This document shows, in pieces, positions 10,101-14,634 of a DNA stretch of 20,647 nucleotides. Source of the DNA: B8-G4 sp033720735 (GTDB lineage Bacteria > Bacteroidota > Bacteroidia > Chitinophagales > Saprospiraceae); NCBI GenBank assembly GCA_033720735.1, contig JAWWBX010000046.1:1-20647 (forward strand). The letters are read 5' to 3'. The notes under the pieces are model-generated. The model was given only the letters and a program-made list of their open reading frames with translations, made no database searches and had not been told where the DNA came from. The translations under genes and the position numbers were made by a program. Positions within the stretch are counted from its first letter, which is position 1, and every line of letters begins with the position of its first letter.

Positions 10101-10874
10101 GTGATCGAGCTGAATGCAGGCATGAGCCTTGATGAGAATTTTGTCGCTGTCAAGGTTGGCGATGTCAATGGTTCGGTCTCGGCGAATGTGCACGACATTG
10201 AGACCCGCAACAGCGTGGGTAGCCTGAGCTTCGTGATCGAAGACAAAGCGCTCGTCAGCGAGGAGGTTGTCATTCCGATCCGTGCCGATCAGTTTGAAGA
10301 CATTCTTGGCATGCAGTTTACGCTCAACCTTGGCGGGGCGGAGTTGGTGGATGTGATACCGGGAGCACTGGAGGTCACCTCTGAACTCATCGGTGTACAC
10401 GCTGATGCAATGACCTTGTCCTGGTTTGACACTGCACCAAGGACAGTACCGGACGGTACCGGGTTGTTCTCGTTGGTGATCCGCCCGCGGGCAGAGGCGC
10501 AGTTGAGTGACCTTCTGTCGATCGGTTCGCGGATCACACGTGCTGAAGCTTACAACGGGCAGGAAGAACTGCTTGAGATCGGACTGAGATTTGAGGATAG
10601 CGTGCAAGACGCACCGGAGTTTGCACTGTTCCAGAATGAGCCCAATCCGTTTACCCGCACGACGGTGATCGGGTTCAATCTGCCGCAGGATGGCATGGCC
10701 AAACTGACGATCACCGACGTGACCGGCAGTGCGCTGCGGGTAATCGAGAAGGAATGTGTCGCTGGGTTCAACCAGATCACGGTCCGATCAGGAGACCTGC
10801 CGGCGGGGATGTTGTATTACACCCTCAAGGTCAATGATTTCAGCGCTACCAAGAAAATGATCCTGGCGCGGTAG
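3..10874 (+). CDS. Giant HYR-repeat surface protein with lamin-tail-like, P-, dockerin, cohesin-like and T9SS sorting domains (5' partial)
   Basis: At least 3,623 residues; the reading frame is open to the left edge and the first codons already encode repeat sequence, so the ATG at 156 is not the start. About 20 HYR-like modules (hyalin-repeat, immunoglobulin-like fold) carry the recurring DNC, TC and CP motifs. The first 14 are organised in ~390-residue super-repeats (to about 4020). One later HYR module is split by a lamin-tail-like segment (~5010-5575), followed by a P-domain (~5671-6120). A more divergent cysteine-rich region (~6630-9650) precedes a small beta-sandwich segment (~9663-9836), a dockerin-like pair of helices (~9838-10010), a cohesin-like domain (~10222-10590) and a T9SS type A tail (10620-10871) with the motif NEPNPF. 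The role is inferred to be a cell-surface adhesin or matrix protein exported by T9SS; the ligand is unknown. The signal peptide must lie upstream of the window. The frame is intact throughout. Confidence 0.93.
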   Translation, partial: GDCLGQYSWTHPTPTDNCEVTQYNYTISNADGTQSGPFDLAPLLNPNAPPSVFDASFDFQLGVSTITYFAADAAGNTFDCSWTVTVTDDENPAFINCPVDTITIGTDVDNCSAFVNWSVPIAEDNCEVNVTQIGGPSPGDELAPGFYTITYLAEDGATPPNTDTCEFVVNVVDTQEPLILCPSNDVVVSTDAGTCTWFAPVGSLTPTIAIANCPYQVTWEVYKDDTLQASGFDDVSGQHVFNLDTSLVCYYITETEDLDGNGILTDTCCFLVIVQDNEDPMIICPADVTFLDDDDAVEDCQHTVSGTALDATATDNCAVVSVTHDYGAPSNTTLDGAIFPVGITVVTWTAVDTAGNIETCSFIVTVEDNIDPFIDCPASVDIVTSDGGTGDCLGEYNWTHPTPTDNCEVTQYNYTVTNADGTQSGPFDLVPLLNPNAPAGLFEASFDFQLGTSTIEYFAADAAGNTFDCAFTVSVTDDEDPQFVNCPETDTITIGTDVDNCSSFVNWSIPIAEDNCEVTVTQIAGPSPGDELAPGFYTITYLAEDGAMPPNTDTCEFVINVVDTQEPLILCPSNDVVVSTDEGTCTWFPPAGSLTPVIAIANCPYEVTWEVYKDDTLQASGFNDVSGQHIFNLDTSFVCYYITETEDLDGNGILTDTCCFMVIVQDNELPMITCPVDVTFVDSEDAAEDCQHTVTGTALDATATDNCAVVSLTHDYPSVSNTTLDGAIFPVGITLVTWTAVDTAGNIETCRFVVTVEDDIDPEVICPEDAEITTSNNGTTGDCLGEYDWTHPTPTDNCAVTQYNYRIINSDGTISGPFDLVPLLNPGAPAELFDASYNFQLDTSIVEYYAEDAAGNFDTCTFTVIVTDDEAPMFLNCPPDTVTFGNEVDLCGAYANYAEPIAEDNCEVMVTQVAGPAPSDFVEPGFYIVIWVAVDPSGNSDTCEFVLRIIDTQLPDVECPSNEVVVATDPGVCTWTSPDSSLSPISAFDNCAYTVTWTKTNPDGSVDTGFDDVSGEVFDLDTTLVCYIITENTDPDLNGIQADTCCFLVIVEDLELPMITCPDDVTFEDTTDGTEDCAHTMGSTALDATASDNCAVVSLTHDYPSGDNTTLVGAVFPVGTSVITWTATDTAGNQSTCSLTVTVNDNVPPAITCPPDTIIPTSVGGQQECFGELEWLHPVPTDNCNIIEYTVTYTNPDGTTEGPVDLLNPPMPMGDRQFAIGVSTVTYFVEDSTGNTSSCSFTVTVEDDELPIFVNCPDTLTFGNDPSQCGALVNWADPIAVDNCNDTLNVVQIGGPASGSFIPVGVPTDITYQATDDEGNSVLCVFTVIVEDNEIPQAVCQDTVIYLDAAGNASITASDVDGGSFDNCGVAGLSVSPNTFTCADIGENNVLLTVTDVAGNADICVAEVTVLDTISPTFTCPPDSMISVCDLFVPDFVTGLSGTDNCSDVTFTQIPAAGVQFFAAVGDTFPVIVTATDSSGNASSCVVGLIIFDEVCNPGCATDVTPPEWINCPRPPINVDALLGTCSSFVNFSLPVALDNCELDTIVQIDNTGLTSGDMFPVGLTILQWLAVDVEGNISDTCEIKIFVNDLEPPQLLCPDDTTAMNALGGCGAEIGGLSPIVIDNCLTAVTYKVIDSAKGPEIIDAGGDDASGDYGCGTFEVTYMVSDQPILLISEVTHELEALIGGTDPVPGFIQTTSGDDFVEITNYGPTAMDVSCLTIERIGGNDEVFVVPNGTVLQVGDVLTLHYGDGTDDPANFFFNVPGAADLSQFQGAGYVISVDTVALDVVAVNGFNPVGNANESSVLASDWQGNIEMFEGGSAYRKWPWDSNSAEDYGVADLCAPATIGSLNPGSDLLADIGITYSLQSVPPNKATCTFEVTIEDTELPQCGDLTSVTYDGSGGTIDPSSVFMTTINVPDAFEISDVNVLNLVGTHPDMSQITVKLSSPDGANVLLFSEQCVNQPDFNVALDSEAPDFIQTAPCGPLGAGGTYFPLGDLNDMNGGMSNGIWTLTIANADPEASATLTSWTLEISNTTPYTQMDTTLENDPGQCGANFTWMHPVVLDNCGEGEVIVEYTTEDGIEVPVGGEVVGGSIAMEFFEVGTTTVTYTISDKAGNTNQCSFDVTVLDTEIPVLVCPSDVVVSLGPGECASIQNIIPDILGDNCGIDSFTIDPPSGSNFDVGTTVVTIIAFDDNGNSDTCTFTVTVLAFIPNNPSIACNDTVNLSLGPDCMYQIGADVILEGDNYGCYDDFCIVAVDENGDTIPDATLTIEHIGQFVTVTVTDCEGTGLSCWATLRVEDKLQPVVACPPDITVACNESTDTAITGVAQVLSCELSVSMIYDDDIIDNGDCSDPRVEIFRTWIATDESGNVGTCVQRIIVEPFNFDMIQFPPDYIFATELLCEDVLANPDLTEPDNTGWPTINGLPIFGDHFCEINVGYWDEFLQDANCPGSYELLRHWIIRDECEPLEPGVNPLRHIQSINVKDRTAPQVDAWATYDPSFGSSNECTGYVLLGAGAADACTDIGDITWKALYTEGLSTQIVAAGQLPQDGYVNLTLGRVYTFVFSVEDECNHVAYDTVVVDLTDGQAPIAICDEHVIVSLTEDANLEYGLTKVPVLTFDDGSFDNCGEIFFDARRMTSCINFDWTTNGAGIDDEPNGIINASDRGQSYGPMVPFACCDVGAGPVMVELRVTDTEGNVNTCMIEVEVQDKLSPFVECLPEIVVSCDFWFAAEETNGFVPPGDDILTPVFGQILDAHDYVASDREEIVIDDPGRPANPNDPNFLPQPYVWGLDGWADDNCDVDITVRVRIFDDCSGEDLPGAAPPYATRLVERTFRVRDGQNNTRTCVQRIWVVDFSPFYISDQTCVNSDPNDGVIWPCHQEYTTCPGGIPVDYPVLFDDNCSTIGVNYTDTRFDFVEGACYKILRQWEVIDWCQYNAQTGAGYWTYVQEIKVLDSQGPTVTDCPAEPVVLCVADSNVTLPNNNQVFLGEGHPDASSCSVHVTLEHNVVETCSDIVIYDVKVYPFNGSDFIQMVNTTEVALDSNHAATLVFDTRTAADLNTRLNGLPYNDRNCLGIGGPKDYHRILWSIEDGCGNLTTCEYLFRLEDCKKPTPVCTGLSTVVMPSSGEVTIWAVDFNASSFDDCTAAEDLLYSFSGTSYQPSMTFDCAAIEENGSPSFIIEIWAADEGNDLDCNGTITWNERNKDFCTTFIVVDDNENVCPGDGSAGGAIETEELEPVENVIVNLTDQSGQIMSTFVTGDNGFYHFINPLLGYTITPARNDDHGNGVSTLDLIKIQKHLLGLQPLSSPYKMIAADANNSASISAIDLVQIRKLLLGIITEYPENTSWRFVDADYIFPASGEVWPFDEVIELNAGMSLDENFVAVKVGDVNGSVSANVHDIETRNSVGSLSFVIEDKALVSEEVVIPIRADQFEDILGMQFTLNLGGAELVDVIPGALEVTSELIGVHADAMTLSWFDTAPRTVPDGTGLFSLVIRPRAEAQLSDLLSIGSRITRAEAYNGQEELLEIGLRFEDSVQDAPEFALFQNEPNPFTRTTVIGFNLPQDGMAKLTITDVTGSALRVIEKECVAGFNQITVRSGDLPAGMLYYTLKVNDFSATKKMILAR
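1170..2342 (+). repeat. Super-repeat copy 2 of the HYR array
   Basis: 1,173 bp (391 residues), starting at GDCLGEY. It has the same four-module order as copy 1. Differences from copy 1 include many synonymous third-position changes (for example in the segment encoding TEDLDGNGILTDTCC), so this is not a very recent duplication. Confidence 0.9.
2343..3500 (+). repeat. Super-repeat copy 3 of the HYR array, more diverged
   Basis: 1,158 bp (386 residues), starting at GDCLGEY. The four-module order is kept. The second and third modules have diverged: the segment TYLAEDG of copies 1 and 2 is replaced by IWVAVDPSGN, and VYKDDTLQ by TNPDGSV. Divergence increases towards the C-terminus of the array. 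Confidence 0.88.
3501..4020 (+). repeat. Super-repeat copy 4, partial (first two modules only)
   Basis: The motif degrades to QECFGELEW, and only modules A and B of the super-repeat are recognisable (PTDNC, then FVNCP, then a B-like module). The array then gives way to unrelated HYR modules. This is the C-terminal boundary of the super-repeat array. Confidence 0.75.
5010..5575 (+). other. Lamin-tail-like (LTD) domain inserted in a HYR module
   Basis: The encoded segment starts LLISEV and continues with DDFVEITNYGP, the typical opening of bacterial lamin-tail domains (an edge strand followed by the FVEI/LxN motif). It interrupts a HYR module: the first half ends at GTFEVTYMV and the CTFEVTIEDTELPQC second half resumes at about 5620. 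Family assignment is by motif only. Confidence 0.6.
5671..6120 (+). other. Proprotein-convertase P-domain segment
   Basis: The encoded segment has the P/Homo B hallmarks: ISDVNVLNLVGTHPDMSQI, then TVKLSSPDGANVLLF, DLNDMNGGMSNGIWTLTIAN and LTSWTLEI. P-domains are jelly-roll beta-sandwiches found C-terminal to subtilisin-like proteases and in many secreted Bacteroidota proteins. No protease domain lies nearby in this protein, so a structural or binding role is inferred. It is followed directly by another HYR module. Confidence 0.75.
9838..10590 (+). other. Dockerin-like and cohesin-like domain pair
   Basis: Two helix-loop units, GNGVSTLDLIKIQKHLLG and NNSASISAIDLVQIRKLLLG, form a dockerin type I-like segment (~9838-10010). 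A VGDVNGSV motif lies at ~10155, followed by a cohesin/CBM-like beta-sandwich (~10222-10590) with MQFTLNL, LSWFD and GTGLFSLVIRPRA. In cellulosomes the two domain types bind each other; here they sit on the same polypeptide. Several calcium-ligand positions of the first dockerin loop look non-ideal. Confidence 0.65.
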
Positions 10875-10887
10875 ATACGTCGCCAGT

Positions 10888-10936
10888 CAAAACAAACAGG
10901 ATGCGCCATGCCTTCGGGGATGGCGCATTTTGTTTT
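10888..10936. terminator. Bidirectional rho-independent terminator with UUCG loop
   Basis: A perfect 9-bp stem, ATGCGCCAT (10901-10909) with ATGGCGCAT (10920-10928), continues inward (one G-G mismatch) to CC-TTCG-GG, a classic stable UUCG tetraloop. A T-rich run (TTTTGTTTT, 10928-10936) follows on the plus strand. The mirror A-rich run AAAACAAAC on the left gives a T-run for minus-strand transcripts. It lies between the convergent stops of the giant gene and the 416-aa gene and overlaps the latter's stop codon. Confidence 0.88.
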
Positions 10937-12185
10937 ATGTATCGGGGGCCGTCGATGGCCTGATACCGAACTCAACATACCGGGGTTCGATATCCGTGCG
11001 GGTTCCTCCGCCCTGGAGGGTGAAGCCCGCAGCGACCCAGCGGCCTTCTGCATTCAGCGAGCAGGTCACATAGTCGCCCCACTTGTTATCGATGGGTCCG
11101 TGTGAGCCCACCTGCGCCAACTGCAGACGCCAGCGGGATTGAGATGCATCGAAATACCCCACAGTCAGCGAGGGAAAGCGGGTACCTCCTCCCAGAAAGA
11201 GGGCGATGCCCGGGGTACCGTCCCTGTCCGGATGCACACAGGCATAGGCAAAGGCAAATTGGTCATTCCAGATATCGGGCTCGTCGATTCGCCGCATATC
11301 GTTGGTGTCGATCCGTGCCACCCGGATGTGTGGTTCGGCACGCCGCCCCCGGCCATTGGCCGTCCATCCAAATCCGATGGTATCGCCAGAGCACCATCCT
11401 GCGGTGATGCGACTGTCGCATCGCTTCAACCAATCGGTCCCATCCGGACACCGCGAAGCATATCCGCCTGTCTGCGGATCGGGTGGATTCCACCGGCTCA
11501 CTCTGACCAGATCGATCGATACCTCAGAATCATTCTCCGGCCAGGCATAGACGGCGAGACGGCGTGTTGAATCATGTGCAGCGCAATACATGGTCGTGGT
11601 GGCACCCTGTGTGCAGCGCAGCGAAAAGTGCTCAGTAGATTCGAAATACTCAAAACTGAGATTGCCTGCCCCGGCCAGCTCCGCAAGCGGGATCCGCAAG
11701 ACCACACAGCGCGTCCAGCGGTCGTCCATATCGAACAAGTTGGTGCCGACATACAAAAAGTTGTCGGAGAGGGCGGCATGGTTATAATCGAACCACTCAC
11801 GGGTCCAGGCCTGATTGACCTGCGTCGGAGTGAAGTCCCACCAGTGCCACTGGGCGTTGTCATCATTCCCTCCCTTGACGGCGAGTCGCAAGACATTCTC
11901 CGTGGCATTGCTGATGTATTGCAGCAACCATACCATCACATCATGGCCTGGAACGTAGATCAGTGTCTGATCACAGCAAAACCCACCTGATGGCGGTGCC
12001 GGCAAGTGCAGCGCAGGACTGATGTGCGCCCAGTTGACGGCATCATCTGCTGACTCTGTGGCATACCAGTTTCCCGAAATGAAGATGCGTGATTGGGAGC
12101 AGGCCAGGCTGGTTTCGCCGACACTGCTGGTTTGATTACGGGTCGCAGTCTGCGGCAACCCGATGTTACGAAGAATGGAGACCAT
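10935..12185 (-). CDS. Hypothetical 416-aa protein, possibly a sialidase/BNR-like beta-propeller
   Basis: An uninterrupted 416-residue frame. The ATG at 12185 is the first start after an in-frame stop six codons upstream; no Shine-Dalgarno sequence is visible. The product is rich in aromatic residues and short beta-type segments. Features include SGNWYATES, a striking GGFCCDQ motif near residue 70, and several repeats of the type hydrophobic-strand/YVG/DDRW or Y-FDASQSRWRL, which suggest a beta-propeller with blades resembling BNR/sialidase repeats. No signal peptide, membrane segment or sorting domain is seen, so location is uncertain. It lies 35 bp downstream of the 85-aa gene on the same strand and may be co-transcribed with it. 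Function is not recognised; the propeller assignment is an inference from pattern alone. Confidence 0.8.
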   Translation of the reverse strand: MVSILRNIGLPQTATRNQTSSVGETSLACSQSRIFISGNWYATESADDAVNWAHISPALHLPAPPSGGFCCDQTLIYVPGHDVMVWLLQYISNATENVLRLAVKGGNDDNAQWHWWDFTPTQVNQAWTREWFDYNHAALSDNFLYVGTNLFDMDDRWTRCVVLRIPLAELAGAGNLSFEYFESTEHFSLRCTQGATTTMYCAAHDSTRRLAVYAWPENDSEVSIDLVRVSRWNPPDPQTGGYASRCPDGTDWLKRCDSRITAGWCSGDTIGFGWTANGRGRRAEPHIRVARIDTNDMRRIDEPDIWNDQFAFAYACVHPDRDGTPGIALFLGGGTRFPSLTVGYFDASQSRWRLQLAQVGSHGPIDNKWGDYVTCSLNAEGRWVAAGFTLQGGGTRTDIEPRYVEFGIRPSTAPDT

Positions 12186-12220
12186 GCAGGAATCGAATTG
12201 GGGTTATCAGGGAAAATCAG

Positions 12221-12478
12221 TTATTCGGGTTCTTCCAGATCTGTGGGGGGCACCTCGTCATCGTCAGGCAGAAAGCTGCGACCGGTATCTTCGTCCTCAG
12301 CAGATTCATCGACCTGATCATCAAGAACGGGCCCTCCCTGCCGCCGGCGTGTCGAGATCGCCGCCTGCTTGGCGTCGAGTTGCGCCTCCGAGGGCTCTGG
12401 CAGGAATTCCCTGGAGACATTCTCCAGCTTGCTGGCTTCTCCCAGCTGTCCCTTGGAAGTCTTTTTCTTGTCAGGCAT
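12221..12478 (-). CDS. Small charged 85-aa protein of unknown function
   Basis: Begins MPDKKKTSKGQ, with a lysine-rich N-terminus and a strongly acidic C-terminal half (DESAEDEDTG, DDDEVPPTDLEEPE). It is predicted to be soluble and disordered, with no membrane segment or known motif. This is the only gene in the window with a clear Shine-Dalgarno sequence: AAGAAGGA about 9 nt before the ATG at 12478. A candidate promoter lies just upstream. A competing 100-aa frame over the same bases (12217-12519) has no such signal and an unlikely composition. The function is not known. Confidence 0.7.
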   Translation of the reverse strand: MPDKKKTSKGQLGEASKLENVSREFLPEPSEAQLDAKQAAISTRRRQGGPVLDDQVDESAEDEDTGRSFLPDDDEVPPTDLEEPE

Positions 12479-12503
12479 ATGGCAAGATCCTTCTTGGGTT
12501 GAT

Positions 12504-12541
12504 CAGAATGGGTTGTCATCGTAAAAGATACGATGATTCTG
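12504..12541. other. Hairpin between the cyclase and 85-aa genes
   Basis: Inverted repeats CATCGT (12517-12522) and ACGATG (12530-12535) enclose a 7-nt loop. Outer arms CAGAAT (12504-12509) and ATTCTG (12536-12541) extend the stem across a one-sided bulge of 7 nt. It lies just past the stop of the minus-strand cyclase gene. It could end that transcript or act in the leader of the next gene, but no T-run follows it. Confidence 0.45.
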
Positions 12542-12553
12542 ACAAGGATGCAA
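12523..12553 (-). promoter_or_regulatory. Candidate Bacteroidota promoter for the 85-aa gene
   Basis: On the minus strand TTG (12551-12553) is followed after 20 nt by TATCTTTT (12523-12530). This is close to the phylum's -33 TTTG / -7 TAnnTTTG consensus and has the usual spacing. It would place the transcript start about 38 nt before the ATG at 12478. The -7 box overlaps the hairpin at 12504-12541. Confidence 0.35.
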
Positions 12554-12558
12554 TGTGG

Positions 12559-14445
12559 CTAGGCAGTGGTCAGGGGGCCGTTGATACGCTGCAGGAGTTG
12601 CAGGAAGCGCGGTTCGGTGCGAATCGAATCGAGGTTGTTGTCATTGTGGTACCATTCGATCTGCTTGAGTCCGTGCTCCTCGGCACGTTCGAGCGAGTTG
12701 AGGGCTTCTTCTTTCATGCCGAGCATCGCGTAGATACAACCGGCGTTGTAGAGCAACATTGAATCGGTCGGCTCCAGGATCAGCGCGCGCTGCAGCCATT
12801 CGAGGCCTTCCTCCTTGCGTCCCAGGGCGACCAGTCCATTGGCGCCCATGTACAGGGCCCGTGTATCACCCGGGTTGAGGTCGAGTCGTTCTGCGGCGAT
12901 CCGCACCCCTTCGCGCCGCACTTCTTCCGCCCGCTCATGAAACCCGAGGTCCTCAAAGCACTGTCCTGAAAGGAGCAGCGACTGGAAATCCTCCGGACGC
13001 ACCCGGTGCGCTTCACGGTAGAGGCCGGCCGCTTTTTCAATCTTGCCTTCAGCAAAGGCTACCCTCGCATACAGGAAGTACGCGTCGAACAACTTGGGGT
13101 TGAGCTGAATGGCCTGCTCAAACTCACGTTCTGCCGACTCAAACTGCTTGCAAAGCGAATAGATCAGACCTCGCGACACGTGCGCCTCTGCGAGGTCAGG
13201 GTCCAGTTCGGTCGCCTTGCGACTGGCTTCGATGGCGGCATCGAGATATTCCTGTGACTTGGTTTCATACATGTAGAGGTAGGAGTAGGCGTCGGCGATC
13301 CCGGTATATGCCAAGGCGTAGTCGGGATCCTCGTCGACAGCCTGTTCGTACATCTTCAAGGCAAACTGCACGCCCGTCTTGCTAAACTGGTCGGACAGTT
13401 TCTTGCCCCGGAGATAATAGTCGTAGGCCTCTACGTTGCGCGTCTGCGTGCGTTTGATGCTGCGCACAGGATAGTGCGTCGCGGTCTCCTCGAGCGTGTC
13501 GGCGATGTTTTGGGCAATATCGTCCTGGAAGCGGTGGATCTCACGCAGCTCGCCGGCAAATGCTTCTGACCAGATGGCCACGCCTGACTCGATCTCGATG
13601 AGCTCGACATCGATGCGGATCCGTTCATCCATCCGCCGGAATGCGCCCTCCAGCACCGCCTCGGCATTGAGCTTGATACCTTTTTCCCGGACATCGCCCG
13701 GCCCGGCCAGGGCAAACGATGACGAGCTGGCCACGACCCGTATACCCGGATGGCGCGACAAGGCGTGGATGATGTCGAGGCTGATCCCTTCCTCGAAGTA
13801 CGCGTTGTCGGGATTTCCGGCCAGATCCTTGAAAGGCAGCACGGCGACGACGGGCACGGCCGAGAGCGCTCTCGGCGGCGGGAAGTTGTTCTCCACACCC
13901 GGGATGACCAGCTGGTACAGTGATTCTGCCTGGTCAAAATCCTTTAGTTGGTACTTGCCCAGTCGGCGGATCTTCAGCTCGGGAGGCAGATGGTTCTGCA
14001 ACCGGTCTTTGGCGGCATGCGACAACAGGACCTGGCCGCCCCGCGCGGCATCCGAGATGCGGGCCGCTTTGTGAATGGTCAAACCGGTAAAGGTGTCTCC
14101 GGAAACGATCGTTTTGCCATCATGGATCCCCATCCTGACGAGCACTTCCGCACCCTGGGGCCATGATGTGCGTGCAAACTCCTGTTGCATCATGCTGACC
14201 GCCATGGCGGCATTAAGCGGGTCGCGGAAGGTCAGGAGGAATCCGTCGCCGGGATTATCGACCACGATCCCGTAAAAGGCGTTGGTCGCCGACCGCACGA
14301 TCGCCCGGTAGGTACTGAGCAGCTCGGTGTACTCCGTACCCAACTGCACCGCCAAGCGGGTCGACCCCTTGATATCGGTAAAGCAAAAGGTTCTATGTTC
14401 GATCTTGTTCACCTGCCCGGTTCTGTATGGCGTTTGCAGTAACAT
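12559..14445 (-). CDS. Class III nucleotide cyclase fused to TolB-like domain and TPRs
   Basis: A 628-residue cytoplasmic protein. Residues ~15-180 form a class III adenylate/guanylate cyclase homology domain. Metal-binding aspartates are D24 (FTDIKGST) and D67 (NPGDGF), and the transition-state arginine is R129 (HKAARI). The usual asparagine four residues before it is H125, and the usual substrate-selecting lysine before GD appears to be D63. Residues ~197-330 resemble the TolB_N/FlgO-like domain often found after such cyclases (VAVLPFKDLAGNPDNAYFEEGIS). Residues ~340-605 hold tetratricopeptide repeats for protein binding. The family makes a cyclic nucleotide from NTP; activity and substrate here are uncertain. 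The ATG at 14445 follows an in-frame TGA directly. It is divergent from the cotransporter gene across 189 bp. Confidence 0.93.
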   Translation of the reverse strand: MLLQTPYRTGQVNKIEHRTFCFTDIKGSTRLAVQLGTEYTELLSTYRAIVRSATNAFYGIVVDNPGDGFLLTFRDPLNAAMAVSMMQQEFARTSWPQGAEVLVRMGIHDGKTIVSGDTFTGLTIHKAARISDAARGGQVLLSHAAKDRLQNHLPPELKIRRLGKYQLKDFDQAESLYQLVIPGVENNFPPPRALSAVPVVAVLPFKDLAGNPDNAYFEEGISLDIIHALSRHPGIRVVASSSSFALAGPGDVREKGIKLNAEAVLEGAFRRMDERIRIDVELIEIESGVAIWSEAFAGELREIHRFQDDIAQNIADTLEETATHYPVRSIKRTQTRNVEAYDYYLRGKKLSDQFSKTGVQFALKMYEQAVDEDPDYALAYTGIADAYSYLYMYETKSQEYLDAAIEASRKATELDPDLAEAHVSRGLIYSLCKQFESAEREFEQAIQLNPKLFDAYFLYARVAFAEGKIEKAAGLYREAHRVRPEDFQSLLLSGQCFEDLGFHERAEEVRREGVRIAAERLDLNPGDTRALYMGANGLVALGRKEEGLEWLQRALILEPTDSMLLYNAGCIYAMLGMKEEALNSLERAEEHGLKQIEWYHNDNNLDSIRTEPRFLQLLQRINGPLTTA

Positions 14446-14463
14446 TCATGTACAAACGCGCTG

Positions 14464-14471
14464 CAAAGATA
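14464..14471 (-). promoter_or_regulatory. Candidate -7 promoter element of the cyclase gene
   Basis: TATCTTTG on the minus strand matches the Bacteroidota -7 consensus TAnnTTTG exactly and lies 18 nt before the cyclase ATG. That implies a very short leader. No convincing -33 TTTG is seen at the usual distance, so this is tentative. Confidence 0.35.
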
Positions 14472-14634
14472 TTTGTTTGAGCCACGGGAGACATGGTTTT
14501 GGCCAAAATCATACCGACCGTTCCGGCAATGGCGCCGAGATGCTTCCATAGTCGATTGAAGGGAAATTTGATGTAAGTTTAAAGAGGCAACGACCTCAGG
14601 CCGCGTTGCCACTACAGACCAAACCACGACACTC

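Noticed and set aside
9081..10607. 508-residue minus-strand frame, and others at 7008-8270, 4037-4933 and 2532-3305
   Set aside because: They are antisense to the well-supported giant gene, show no domain pattern and are explained by its codon bias.
12217..12519. 100-residue minus-strand frame overlapping the 85-aa gene
   Set aside because: The 85-aa frame has a Shine-Dalgarno sequence and a sensible start. The alternative has neither and an Arg/Pro/Ser-rich shadow composition.
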